The position numbers and the translations under genes were made by a program. Shown here in pieces: positions 1 to 8,686 of a DNA stretch of 64,000 nt (positions are counted from its first letter, which is position 1; each line of letters starts with the position of its first letter). The stretch is from positions 62,001 to 126,000 of the forward strand of contig NZ_PVZB01000008.1 of the NCBI RefSeq assembly GCF_003002025.1, in the 5' to 3' direction. A model generated the notes under the pieces. The model was not told the origin of the DNA, did not search any database, and was given only the letters and a program-made list of their open reading frames with translations. This DNA comes from Paraburkholderia sp. BL25I1N1. Its GTDB lineage: Bacteria; Pseudomonadota; Gammaproteobacteria; Burkholderiales; Burkholderiaceae.

Positions 1-1645
1 TCGCCAACGCGCGCGCCCGATAGTGTTCGTAGAGCCGTAGAAATTCCGCGAGATACGTGCCGGCGATGCGGCGGTCGCGAATCTCCAGCAGGTTCTCGTC
101 GTTGAAATGTTCCGAGTTGTTGCTCATATTTGCTGAGCCTGTGTAGACGACGGGATTCGGACCCTCCGCATCGATGACGAGAAACTTGTGGTGAATGATG
201 ACCGGCGCGTAGCTCGGCGCGTGTTCGCCTGGAAAAAGGCGCAACTCGGGTTCGAAGCCTGCCGGCACGGTCGCCGGTGAAAAATACTCCGCGTCGATCA
301 CGTCGTGCTTGTCGCGGCCGCGGTGATATAGCTCCATGTTGGCGAGCGCGGTCGTCGAGACGATCTGTCCGTTCTTCTCCGCGTCCTCCGCTGCCTGCGC
401 CGACGTCGGGCTGATGTGGTTGACCAGGCCGAACATCATCCGGCCTTTGTCGCCGGCCGCGAAACAGGCATCGCGCAGCGGCGCGTCGGTCGGCATGAAG
501 AGGCAGAACACCACCGAGTGTTTCGCCTTGTTGATGGCGTCGACGATCGTGTCGATCTGCAAACGCGAGTCGTTTGCTTCCGGCGAAAAACAGACCCGCA
601 CTTTCGCGCTGCCGATCGCAATCGAGTCGGACCAGCCAGGCGTGAGCTTGGCCGTCGCGGCAATGCTCGGATTGCCGGCGAGCGCCTTGGCGCGTTCGCT
701 ATACAGCGCGGCCAATTCCGGCGAATCGAACAGATGGAGCACATTGGCCTGCTCCGTGATGCCTTCGGTGGTGAAGTTGGCCGAGCCCGTCAGTACCCGA
801 GCCGGCGACGCCTCGCCGTTGCCGTTGTCCACCACGATGAACTTGTCATGCATGATGTGCGTCTTGTCGCGCGGCGCGAAGGTGGCGACATCGGCAAGTT
901 GATCGACTGCGGGCTGATTCGGCGACGGCGCCGGCGGCTTGCCCTTCTGCGAGACTTTGTGCGAGTCGTAAACGATGGCGAGCGATGCTTTGCCCTGCTT
1001 CTTGCCGAAGGCCTCGAAGGCGGGAATCGCCCAGAGCGGATCGGTCAGGTGATACACCGCCGACGCCGCGCGATGCGCATGACCGAGCGTGAGCGCGAAA
1101 ACTTCCTGCAGATCGTTCGCGAGCCATGTGCGCAGGCGCAACGCTTGCTCCGGTGACGGCGCCGCATTCGGCGCCAGATGCAGCGCCGCGACTTTGCGCG
1201 CGAATGCCTGCGAACTGACCACGGCGCGGTTGAACCACGAGCCGATGTTCGCTTCCGTATGTGCGGGCAGGGTCAGCTTGCATTCGCCTTTCTGCGCGTC
1301 GAGCAATTGCGGCGCCTCCGGCGCGCCGACCACTGGATAGACGAGATACGTGAACGACTTCTCCCGATCCGCTTCGTCGATTCGCGCATCCCACCACATG
1401 AATTTCTGAATGGGCGCTTCATTCGTGGGCGCGTCTTTCTGCGTGTCAGGCACCACGCCTTTGAAGGTCAGCCGGTTGGGCAGCCAGCTGCTGGCTTCGC
1501 GTTCGTGTCCGTCGGCGGCGAGAAAGCCCGGCGTCCGTTTGATGGCGAAACCCAGGAAGTCTTCGCGCGTGCCGCCTTCGGGCCAATCGAAAGCGAGCAG
1601 GACGAGGGTCGGGGACAGATAGCTGCGCACGCTTACATTCATCAT
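1..1645 (-). CDS. Phospholipase D-like protein, C-terminus beyond window
   Basis: The minus strand is open from the left edge up to an ATG at 1645 (a second ATG is at 1642), giving at least 548 residues. Two HKD motifs are visible: HDKFIVVD near residue 265, followed by TGSANFT, and HHKFLVID near residue 483, followed by TGSANMS. This is the duplicated HxKxxxxD signature of the phospholipase D superfamily, whose two histidines form one catalytic site for phosphodiester cleavage or transfer. A GGAG lies four bases before the first ATG. No signal peptide is evident. The N-terminal 230 residues resemble nothing I recognise. The substrate (lipid or nucleic acid) cannot be told. The gene is divergent from the chemosensory operon. 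Confidence 0.85.
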   Translation of the reverse strand, partial: MMNVSVRSYLSPTLVLLAFDWPEGGTREDFLGFAIKRTPGFLAADGHEREASSWLPNRLTFKGVVPDTQKDAPTNEAPIQKFMWWDARIDEADREKSFTYLVYPVVGAPEAPQLLDAQKGECKLTLPAHTEANIGSWFNRAVVSSQAFARKVAALHLAPNAAPSPEQALRLRTWLANDLQEVFALTLGHAHRAASAVYHLTDPLWAIPAFEAFGKKQGKASLAIVYDSHKVSQKGKPPAPSPNQPAVDQLADVATFAPRDKTHIMHDKFIVVDNGNGEASPARVLTGSANFTTEGITEQANVLHLFDSPELAALYSERAKALAGNPSIAATAKLTPGWSDSIAIGSAKVRVCFSPEANDSRLQIDTIVDAINKAKHSVVFCLFMPTDAPLRDACFAAGDKGRMMFGLVNHISPTSAQAAEDAEKNGQIVSTTALANMELYHRGRDKHDVIDAEYFSPATVPAGFEPELRLFPGEHAPSYAPVIIHHKFLVIDAEGPNPVVYTGSANMSNNSEHFNDENLLEIRDRRIAGTYLAEFLRLYEHYRARALA

Positions 1646-1924
1646 TTGGCTCCGTGATGTCGAACGGAGCTTTAGTCTGGATGCGCAGTTTGTTGAAATG
1701 GTGACAAGAACCAAAATCAAAAAAGATATTAATTAACGGCGCTTTACGCGGAAACTTTAGCCATTAATTTAGAGCGTTGAATACGCTTTAAAAAAGTCTT
1801 CAGTCATCGCTTAGTAACATGCCTGCGCAATACTCCGCAGCGCTGCAAGTCAGACCAAAATTTCGCATAAAACGCGCTGCTCCCAACGAGGGCTGGCGCG
1901 AAGGCCAGACCCCGGGGGGTTCAC

Positions 1925-4321
1925 ATGACTATTCGTCATCGCATCACGTTATTGGTCGTTTTGATGTTCGTCGCGTTATCGGCGATTGGCGGTTACGCCG
2001 TCTACCAGACACGCGGCAGCGCCGCCGAGGTGCGCAAGGTTACGGAAGGCGTCGTGCCCAGCGCGCTTGCTTCCGCCGACCTCGTGTCGCAAGTCAAGGA
2101 CGTGCAGCTCGCCACGATGACGCTGGTGTACGCGCCCGACGCCAACATGGTCGCGCAGGCGCAGGACGAACTGAAGAAGAAGCGCGCCGCGCTGCAGCAG
2201 GCGCTCGCGTTGCAAGCGGAAGATGCCGCGAGCCACGCTCAGAAGGGTCTCGTTTCGCAGGCCAACGACAGTCTCGAGAACTATTTTTCCGCGATTGCCG
2301 AGACGGCCAAAATGAAGGCCGACGGCAAGAACGAACTCGCGCAGGCGTATCTGTTCGCCAACGTCGCGCAGTATCGCGATGAACTCGAAGGGATTGTCGA
2401 GACCTTGCGCGTCGAGAAGAACCGCGAGAAAGACGAGGCAATCAGCACGCTGAACACCACGCTTTCGACTACGACCACGGCCATCGCCGTCGTCACGGGC
2501 ATCGCGATCATTCTGCTGACATTCATCGGCTCGCTGCTCTACCGGCAGATCACGCGCCCGCTCAGCCGCATGCAGGCGATGATGAGCGAGATCGCTTCGA
2601 GCCAGGACTTCACGCGGCGCGTGCCGGTGGGACGGCTCGACGAGATCGGCCATTCGATCGTCGCCTTCAACGGCATGATCGAAAAGATCCAGGAAAGCTC
2701 GGCGCAACTCAAGCAGAAAACCGCCGACATTCAGGCGATGTTGCAAAACATGCAGCAAGGCATTCTGACCGTGATCGACGGCGCCGTGATCCACTCCGAG
2801 TACTCGGCATATCTGGAAGACATCTTCGAAACGAAGGATATTGCCGGGCGCGGCCTGATGGATCTGGTGTTCGCGGATACCGATCTCGGTTCGGACGCGC
2901 TCTCTCAAGTCGACGCCGCAGCGCATGCGTGTCTCGGCGAAGATTGCATCAACTTCGCGTTCAATCAACATCTGCTGGTCGGCGAAATTTCCAAACGCAT
3001 GCCGGACGGTCGCGTGAAGATTCTCGACCTGAGCTGGTCGGCGATTACCGATGAAAACGACGTGATCCAGCGCCTGATGCTGTGCGTGCGCGACGTCACC
3101 GAATTACGCAAGCTCGCCGCCGAAGCCAGCGAACAACGTCGGCGTCTCGACATGATCGGCGAGATTCTCGCGGTCAGTGAGGAGAAGTTCCACCACTTCA
3201 TCGAGAGCTCAGCGGGCTTTATCAGTGAGAACGAGCGGATCATCCGCAAGCATTCGGAAGCGGACCACGCCGCGATTGCCGAGCTGTTCCGCAACATGCA
3301 CACCATCAAGGGCAATGCGCGGACCTACAACCTGCAGCATCTGACCAACGTCGTGCACGAAACCGAGCAGAGCTACCACGAACTGCGCCAACCGGACGCG
3401 GATCGCTCGTGGGACCAGGAGCATCTGATGCGCGAACTGACGCGCGTGCGCGATGCCATCGACAGCTACGCGAAGATCAACGAGCAGAGCCTTGGCCGCA
3501 AGAGCAAGGGCAACGGTCAGACGAACGACGCCGCCAATTCAGGCCACTACGTCATGGTCGCAAAAGACCATATCCAGCACACGCTGACCATGCTGGAGCA
3601 AACCAACGCCGGCGAACTGCACGAACTCCAGTCGATGCGCGATGCGCTGCGCCGCACGCTGCGCGCACTGGGCAGCGAAAGCGTGCGCGACGCGCTCTCC
3701 GGCGTGCTCGACTCACTGCCCTCGCTCGCGAGCGAGTTGGGCAAGCCCGCGCCGACCGTGCGTATCGACGACAACGGTTACCGTCTGCGTGGCCAGGCGG
3801 GCGGCGCGCTGAACAACGTGTTCATGCATCTGCTGCGCAATTCGATGGATCACGGCATTGAAACCGCCGAGGCGCGCAGCGCCCACGGCAAGGCGCCGGC
3901 CGGCGCGATCGATATCGAAGTCGGGGTGGACGGCGGCGCATTGCAGATCACGCTGAGCGACGACGGCCGCGGCCTCGCGCTCGAACGCATTCGCGGCATT
4001 GCCATGGAGCGCGGCTGGATCGGCCGCGACGACACGCCGAGCGACGAAGCGATCGCCGATTTCATTTTCCGGCCGGGCTTCTCGACTGCGGAAACGGTCA
4101 CGGAGTTGTCGGGCCGTGGTGTCGGCATGGACGCCGTGCGTGACTTCCTCAAGCGCGCGAACGGCAGCATCGAACTGCGCTTCACCGACGACCGCAAAGG
4201 CGCGGCCTTCCGTCAGTTTCAGACGATCGTCTGTCTGCCGGATAGCGTTGCCGTCGACACGCTCGGCATGGAAGCACGTCGCGAAGCCGGCGCACTGCAA
4301 CTCGACGCGATGGCGGACTGA
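1925..4321 (+). CDS. Membrane-bound CheA-like histidine kinase (HAMP, Hpt, CheA-type ATPase)
   Basis: 798 residues, ATG after a G-rich ribosome site. Transmembrane segments lie at about 8-28 and 185-205 and flank a periplasmic helical sensor region. A HAMP domain follows (about 206-260), then a PAS-like stretch (about 265-400), an Hpt domain with phospho-acceptor His459 in NMHTIKGNA, and a CheA-type ATPase domain (about 590-770) ending in GRGVGMDAV. Unlike classical CheA it is membrane-anchored, carries its Hpt in the middle, and has no C-terminal CheW-like regulatory domain. It should autophosphorylate and pass phosphate to the CheY encoded four genes downstream. First gene of a tight five-gene operon. 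The stimulus is unknown. Confidence 0.87.
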   Translation: MTIRHRITLLVVLMFVALSAIGGYAVYQTRGSAAEVRKVTEGVVPSALASADLVSQVKDVQLATMTLVYAPDANMVAQAQDELKKKRAALQQALALQAEDAASHAQKGLVSQANDSLENYFSAIAETAKMKADGKNELAQAYLFANVAQYRDELEGIVETLRVEKNREKDEAISTLNTTLSTTTTAIAVVTGIAIILLTFIGSLLYRQITRPLSRMQAMMSEIASSQDFTRRVPVGRLDEIGHSIVAFNGMIEKIQESSAQLKQKTADIQAMLQNMQQGILTVIDGAVIHSEYSAYLEDIFETKDIAGRGLMDLVFADTDLGSDALSQVDAAAHACLGEDCINFAFNQHLLVGEISKRMPDGRVKILDLSWSAITDENDVIQRLMLCVRDVTELRKLAAEASEQRRRLDMIGEILAVSEEKFHHFIESSAGFISENERIIRKHSEADHAAIAELFRNMHTIKGNARTYNLQHLTNVVHETEQSYHELRQPDADRSWDQEHLMRELTRVRDAIDSYAKINEQSLGRKSKGNGQTNDAANSGHYVMVAKDHIQHTLTMLEQTNAGELHELQSMRDALRRTLRALGSESVRDALSGVLDSLPSLASELGKPAPTVRIDDNGYRLRGQAGGALNNVFMHLLRNSMDHGIETAEARSAHGKAPAGAIDIEVGVDGGALQITLSDDGRGLALERIRGIAMERGWIGRDDTPSDEAIADFIFRPGFSTAETVTELSGRGVGMDAVRDFLKRANGSIELRFTDDRKGAAFRQFQTIVCLPDSVAVDTLGMEARREAGALQLDAMAD

Positions 4322-4366
4322 GCGCCGGGTCGGCGTGCGTCGCGACGCAAATCGAAGGGAACGGTT

Positions 4367-5101
4367 GTGATTCAACAGTATGTATTGGCGGTGGCAGCAG
4401 GCAGCGCGGTGACCGCGCTGCTGGCATTTGCCGCGCACAGGCTGCACAGCGTGAAGCTGACGGCACGGCTGCGTGCCGAAGCGCAAGCCAGCATCGCAAG
4501 GCTCGAGGCTGAGCGGGCCGATCACGTCGCTGCCATTCGCAAGCGAGAACAGGCCGAGCAGGAACTGCACGCGTTGACCACACTGCTGCGCGAGGAACTC
4601 GCGCAACAACAAAGCAACGCTGACGAACTGCGAGCCGCACTGAAGTCGGCTAGCGAAGACAAAGACCAGTTGGCGCATCACGCGCGGCAGATTGCCGGCG
4701 AAGCCGAGCGTTTGAAGAGTCTCGGCGCGACATTCGAGCGCTGGCACGAACAGATGATCTCGCTGATGACGCAAAACCACGACATGCACGCGAAGAATCA
4801 GGAGCTGTCTTCGATCGTGCGACATGTGGTGATCGTGTCGCTGAACGCGTCGATCGAGGCCGCGCGCGCGGGGCCGGCCGGTCGAGGCTTCGCCGTGGTG
4901 GCCAGTGAAGTGCGCGCGCTTGCCGCGCGCTCCGAAGAATTGTCGAAGAGCTATCGCGACAGCCTGCATCGCAACGACCTGACCACGACGTCCACGTTTC
5001 AGGACATTCAGGCGGGCGGCAAGATGATCGCGGCGTCGCTGGCCAGCGTCGAATCGCTGGCCAACCAGTTTCATTCGAAGCTGCACGAGGTGGCGGCGTG
5101 A
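4367..5101 (+). CDS. Small membrane-anchored MCP-like signalling protein
   Basis: 244 residues starting at GTG 4367 with GAAGGGA upstream. One N-terminal membrane helix (about 3-24) is followed by a long coiled coil (about 28-110) and the conserved hairpin tip of methyl-accepting chemotaxis proteins (NASIEAARAGPAGRGFAVVASEVRAL). There is no periplasmic sensor domain and no HAMP, and the signalling domain is about half the usual length. It may be an adaptor that lets the CheA-like kinase join a receptor-type array, or a cytoplasm-facing sensor. The stop codon overlaps the next start by four bases (GTGA), which suggests translational coupling. Confidence 0.82.
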   Translation: MIQQYVLAVAAGSAVTALLAFAAHRLHSVKLTARLRAEAQASIARLEAERADHVAAIRKREQAEQELHALTTLLREELAQQQSNADELRAALKSASEDKDQLAHHARQIAGEAERLKSLGATFERWHEQMISLMTQNHDMHAKNQELSSIVRHVVIVSLNASIEAARAGPAGRGFAVVASEVRALAARSEELSKSYRDSLHRNDLTTTSTFQDIQAGGKMIAASLASVESLANQFHSKLHEVAA

Positions 5102-5640
5102 TCTCGGCCCACGCCAGAGAAAGCTTCGACCGCATTTTTCGCAAGGCGGCGCAGGCGCGCTTGCCGCTGGATTCGGGCGATCTGTGCGAGATCGCGCCGA
5201 TAGCCGACGCTAATGTTGGCGTATCCAAAGACACGCAAGTGGTTGTGCTGACCATTTCGTCGATCGTGTTCAGATTGCTGCTGATCCTCCATTTCGACGA
5301 AGACGACAGCACGTGCAACTACTACCTGAAGGACTCCGCGGAAGAACGCGATTTCCAGGAAGCCTTTCTGGAAATCTGCAATCTGTGCTGCGGAGCGATG
5401 AATCAGGAGTTGCTGCGCTACTTCCCCGACCTCGGCATGTCGACGCCTTATGTGCTGAACGCGCGTTGCCTGCCGCATCTGCATGAATTGAAACCGGCTT
5501 TGCTGTCATCGTATTCGATCACGCTCGACGCCGACGTGCGGCTTGCCGCGACGGTGTGCGTGTGCGCGGATGCGCCGCTCGACTTCGTCGCCGATACCAG
5601 TGTTGTCGAAGAAACCAGCGGAGAGCTGGAGTTGTTCTGA
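5098..5640 (+). CDS. CheX/CheC-like phosphatase domain protein
   Basis: 180 residues. The GTG start overlaps the end of the MCP-like gene. The CheX/CheC/FliY phosphatase signature E-x2-N-x3-G is present as EICNLCCG (Glu92, Asn95, Gly99). In that family the Glu/Asn pair dephosphorylates CheY. The flanking strands fit the alpha/beta fold of CheX, but overall similarity is low, so the assignment rests on motif and operon context. Probable role: switching off the CheY of this operon. The C-terminal ETSGELELF resembles EAGELDLF at the end of the next protein, suggesting that the two are distant paralogues. Confidence 0.65.
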   Translation: MISAHARESFDRIFRKAAQARLPLDSGDLCEIAPIADANVGVSKDTQVVVLTISSIVFRLLLILHFDEDDSTCNYYLKDSAEERDFQEAFLEICNLCCGAMNQELLRYFPDLGMSTPYVLNARCLPHLHELKPALLSSYSITLDADVRLAATVCVCADAPLDFVADTSVVEETSGELELF

Positions 5641-5677
5641 CCGTGAGTTGATTAGCCGTTGTGAGCGGGGACGCGAC

Positions 5678-6649
5678 ATGAACATGAACAAGCCGGTCAG
5701 CAAAGTGCTGGTGCTGGACGACTGCCCGGCGCACAAAGAAGCGCTGAAGCGCTTTTGCGACGAGAACAATCTGGTCGGCGTGAAAGTCGGCAAGAACCGT
5801 CTGCAATCGGTGCTGCGCTCGAACATCGATCTGGGCGCGGTGCTGTTTGCCGAAAGTTATGGCGGCTCGCCGGAAGCGAGCGCCGAGATCGCGATCAGGA
5901 TCAACGCGGTGCGCCCCGAGTTGCCTATCATCATGCGCCGGGACAGCGATCCCGGCATGGAGAGCTTGCCGGAGAGCTTGCGACGCGTGGTCTGCGCCGC
6001 GTACGTCGCGCACGATATGGCGCCGCTGCGCCAGGTGATCGACGACTACATCTTCAGCCTGGATTATCCGAACGCGCTGGTGCGCGGCATCGCCGACATG
6101 ACGCAGGCGATTCTCGGCGATGTGTTCAAGGACCTGGCCATCACGTGCGACACGCCGTATATCGTGCGCGACCGCATCATCTTCGGCGAGGTGTTCAGCC
6201 TGATTCCGCTGGAAAGCGCATGGTGCCGCGGCTACATGATGATGCAGGCCGAAGAGACGCCGATCCTCGAACTGCTCGATCGCTATCAGATGATCGATAA
6301 CGCGCGGCACGGCGAAGCGGATTTCCGCGACCTGAACAGCGTGCTCGGCGAAGTGACGAATCTGATCTGGGGTTCCTTCAAGAACCGCTACGCCGGCGAC
6401 GCGGACGCCTGGACGCGCAGCCAGGTGCAAGTGCCGCTGCTGGTGAATCACAAGCACAAGTACATCTCGTTCGGCAGCGGCAATCCGCAACTGTGCTTCA
6501 CGTATTGGTTGAAGGACCCGCAGTCGAACCGCGCGGTCAAGTTGCATCAACGTTTTGTGTTCAGCCTGAGCTGGTCGCCGGAGGACTTCAAGGAAGTCGC
6601 GGACGATGTCGGCGCAATGGTCGAGGCAGGCGAACTGGATCTGTTCTGA
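5678..6649 (+). CDS. Pseudo-receiver / CheX-like fusion protein
   Basis: 323 residues from ATG 5678, with GGGGA upstream; the frame is open further 5-prime but lacks a credible site. Residues 5-125 look like a response-regulator receiver: VLVLDD at the first strand is kept, but the phospho-acceptor strand reads VLFAESYGG, so the Asp is replaced (Ala58-Glu59). Residues 130-323 carry a CheX/CheC-like domain with EVTNLIWG (Glu225, Asn228, Gly232). A receiver that cannot be phosphorylated in the usual way, fused to a CheY phosphatase fold, would fit a constitutively docked phosphatase or a scaffold. No close named family is known to me. Confidence 0.72.
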   Translation: MNMNKPVSKVLVLDDCPAHKEALKRFCDENNLVGVKVGKNRLQSVLRSNIDLGAVLFAESYGGSPEASAEIAIRINAVRPELPIIMRRDSDPGMESLPESLRRVVCAAYVAHDMAPLRQVIDDYIFSLDYPNALVRGIADMTQAILGDVFKDLAITCDTPYIVRDRIIFGEVFSLIPLESAWCRGYMMMQAEETPILELLDRYQMIDNARHGEADFRDLNSVLGEVTNLIWGSFKNRYAGDADAWTRSQVQVPLLVNHKHKYISFGSGNPQLCFTYWLKDPQSNRAVKLHQRFVFSLSWSPEDFKEVADDVGAMVEAGELDLF

Positions 6650-6669
6650 GTGTTGTCATAGGAAGAAAC

Positions 6670-7035
6670 ATGTCAAAAATTCTGGTGGTGGACGATTCGA
6701 GCACGGTGCGCGACGAAGTGGCCGGCTTTCTGAAGAAGAACGGTCTGGACGTCGACACGGCCGTGGACGGCAAGGACGGCCTCGCCAAGCTGAAGGCGAG
6801 CCCCGGCATCAAGCTGGTGATCAGCGACGTCAACATGCCGAATATGGACGGTCTGACGATGGTCGAGAAGATTCGCGGCGAGCTCGCGAACAAGACCGTC
6901 AACGTCATCATGCTGACGACCGAGAGCAGCCCGGCGATGAAGGAGCGCGGCAAGGCCGCCGGCGTGAAAGGCTGGATCGTCAAACCGTTCAAGGGCGAAG
7001 CGGTGCTGGAAACGTTCCGCAAACTGGCGAGCTGA
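6670..7035 (+). CDS. CheY-like single-domain response regulator
   Basis: 121 residues from ATG 6670, with GGAAG upstream. All receiver residues are present: Asp8/Asp9, phospho-acceptor Asp53 in ISDVNMPNMDG, Thr84 in MLTTES and Lys105 in VKPF. With no output domain it acts by protein contact, like CheY. It is the last gene of the operon and the likely phosphate acceptor of His459 of the CheA-like kinase, with the two CheX-like proteins as candidate phosphatases. Whether it reaches flagellar motors, pili or another target is not shown. Confidence 0.9.
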   Translation: MSKILVVDDSSTVRDEVAGFLKKNGLDVDTAVDGKDGLAKLKASPGIKLVISDVNMPNMDGLTMVEKIRGELANKTVNVIMLTTESSPAMKERGKAAGVKGWIVKPFKGEAVLETFRKLAS

Positions 7036-7061
7036 GCGCGGCTTTCGCTGCAAGTGAACGC

Positions 7062-7629
7062 AAAGGTGAGAGTTTTCGGGAGCTTCGCACTCGCCGGTGT
7101 TTGAGTCTGTTTCGCAGTCACGGTGACTGTCGAAACACGGGATAAATGCCGATAAACCGGCTGGCGCAGCGATCGAGGCAATGCTTCCGGACGCCTCTGC
7201 TTGCTCTAAGGTGAGGATATTCGGGACCTTCCGCCTATTCTTGCGACGCTCGCCGCAACGCCTCATTTATCGCGGCATGCGCGGACCATGCCGCTTTCTC
7301 CGCGCTTCGCGCATCAGGATCAAAACGGTGAGCGGCGAAATTGATCCGCGCTCACGATCACAGGGCGCAACTCCCGCGTAAATCTCGCATCTCCATCAAG
7401 CGCAAAGGCCCGCGCGCGCGCCGCTGCTTACCTGGGTATGCAAATTACTCCACCGGCTTTAAAGGTGAGGGTTTGCGGGAGTGGCCTGTTTTGGAGTAGT
7501 CGAGCCAAGCCCAGCATGCCTTTGCGGCCTGCCCCCAAGCTCGAAAGGTGAGGGTTTTCGGGAGCAATCCGACGCGCACCTCGCCTCGAACCCCGAGCGC
7601 TCCGTCTCAAAGGTGAGGTTTTTCGGGAG
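7062..7629 (+). repeat. Cluster of five direct copies of an 18-21 bp repeat
   Basis: Copies lie at 7062-7082, 7208-7226 (weaker), 7461-7481, 7544-7564 and 7609-7629, all in the same orientation. The core is GGTGAGRGTTTTCGGGAG, usually preceded by AAA. Spacing is irregular (146, 253, 83 and 65 bases between starts). The repeat is not palindromic, and the sequence between copies is not conserved. The cluster fills the 815-base gap 7036-7850 between the CheY gene and the OmpR-type regulator, in which I see no credible gene. Function unknown: a binding site array or a small dispersed element are both possible. Confidence 0.8.
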
Positions 7630-7850
7630 AGGAGCCCGTGAATCGTACGGTGCGTCACACGCGCCGACTCTTATCACGTTTCACATTGAAAGAGTTGGGA
7701 AGAAATTGGCAACCTAAGGGGCTGTTCCGCGTTTTGAGAACACGCGCAAGCAGGGAAGATGGCGACGCGGACGACAGGGTGCGCGGATCGGTTATATCCG
7801 CCTGCCAGATGCCTGTCTCTGAAAAACGATCGTCTCCTGGAATCAGTTGG

Positions 7851-8597
7851 ATGAGTCAGCATATTCTTTTCGTGGGTGCCGACGCCGGCTTGACTGCCGT
7901 GGTGGGCGAATCATTGCGCGGGCAGGGCTGCGGTGTGTCGGCACGTCCGCCTGCCGCCGGGCTCAAGCATGTGATCGAGATGGAGCGGCCTTCGTTGCTG
8001 GTGCTCGACATCTCGGCGCCGCACGGCGACGGGCTCGCCGTGTTGCGCGACTTGCGCATGAGTGGCAACGACGTGCCCGTGATTCTGCTATCGGCAAGCA
8101 GCAAAGCGATTGATCGCGTGATCGGTCTCGAACTCGGCGCCGACGACTTCATGAGCAAGCCCGCCGACCCGGCTGAGCTGTTCGCGCGAATTCGCGTCTT
8201 GCTGCGACGGCGCGGCTCGCTCGCGCCGGGTGCGCCGGAGACGCGGCCGCCTTATCGCTTCGGCCGCTGCGAGCTGAACTTCTCCGCGCGCGAATTGCGC
8301 CGCGACAACGAGCACTTCGCGTTGCGCAGTTCCGAGTTCGCCTTGCTGAAGATCTTCGTCAATCACGCGATGACCGTGCTCACGCGCGCGCAGCTCAACG
8401 AGAAACTGCGCGGCAATAGCGTATTGCATCAAGGGCGTAGTTTGGACGTGTCGATCTGGCGGCTGCGTCGGCTGATCGAAATCGATCCGTCCGAGCCGCG
8501 CTATGTGCAAACGGTGTGGGGACGCGGCTATGTGTTCGTGCCGCACGGCGAACTCGGTGCGGCCGAGCGCGGTGTGATGGTCGCGCCCGGCGTGTAG
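7851..8597 (+). CDS. OmpR/PhoB-type response regulator, orphan
   Basis: 248 residues from ATG 7851. The frame is open upstream through the repeat region, but homology starts here. Receiver domain (1-115) with Asp53 in VLDISAPHGDG, Ser81 and Lys103; the usual acidic pair after the first strand is reduced to a single Asp (HILFVGADAG), which could weaken Mg2+ binding. A winged-helix DNA-binding domain (about 135-235) ends in VQTVWGRGYVFVP. No histidine kinase gene is adjacent. The gene is flanked on both sides by the GGTGAG...CGGGAG repeat, so those repeats are natural candidates for its binding sites, but nothing proves it. Confidence 0.87.
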   Translation: MSQHILFVGADAGLTAVVGESLRGQGCGVSARPPAAGLKHVIEMERPSLLVLDISAPHGDGLAVLRDLRMSGNDVPVILLSASSKAIDRVIGLELGADDFMSKPADPAELFARIRVLLRRRGSLAPGAPETRPPYRFGRCELNFSARELRRDNEHFALRSSEFALLKIFVNHAMTVLTRAQLNEKLRGNSVLHQGRSLDVSIWRLRRLIEIDPSEPRYVQTVWGRGYVFVPHGELGAAERGVMVAPGV

Positions 8598-8616
8598 ATT
8601 TGCGGAGAATCAGGCG

Positions 8617-8637
8617 AAAGGTGAGAGTTTTCGGGAG
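8617..8637 (+). repeat. Further copy of the GGTGAG...CGGGAG repeat
   Basis: A near-perfect copy, in the same orientation as the upstream cluster, placed 20 bases after the regulator stop codon and before the stop of the converging SDR gene. It has no hairpin or T-run and so is not a terminator. Confidence 0.8.
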
Positions 8638-8686
8638 CGCGTCATACGCTTCCTTTTTGCTCCCTTATTGCTCCGTTATCAGCGCA

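Noticed and set aside
3713..5086. Long minus-strand open frame (457 codons) antisense to the chemosensory operon.
   Set aside because: Arg/His-rich translation without domains, opposite clearly conserved genes; a GC-bias shadow. The same holds for the long antisense frames at 5519-6550, 26181-27500, 42120-43148 and 36867-37853.
7036..7850. The repeat cluster as a CRISPR array.
   Set aside because: Spacings are irregular (65-253 bases), repeats are short and degenerate, and no cas gene is present.
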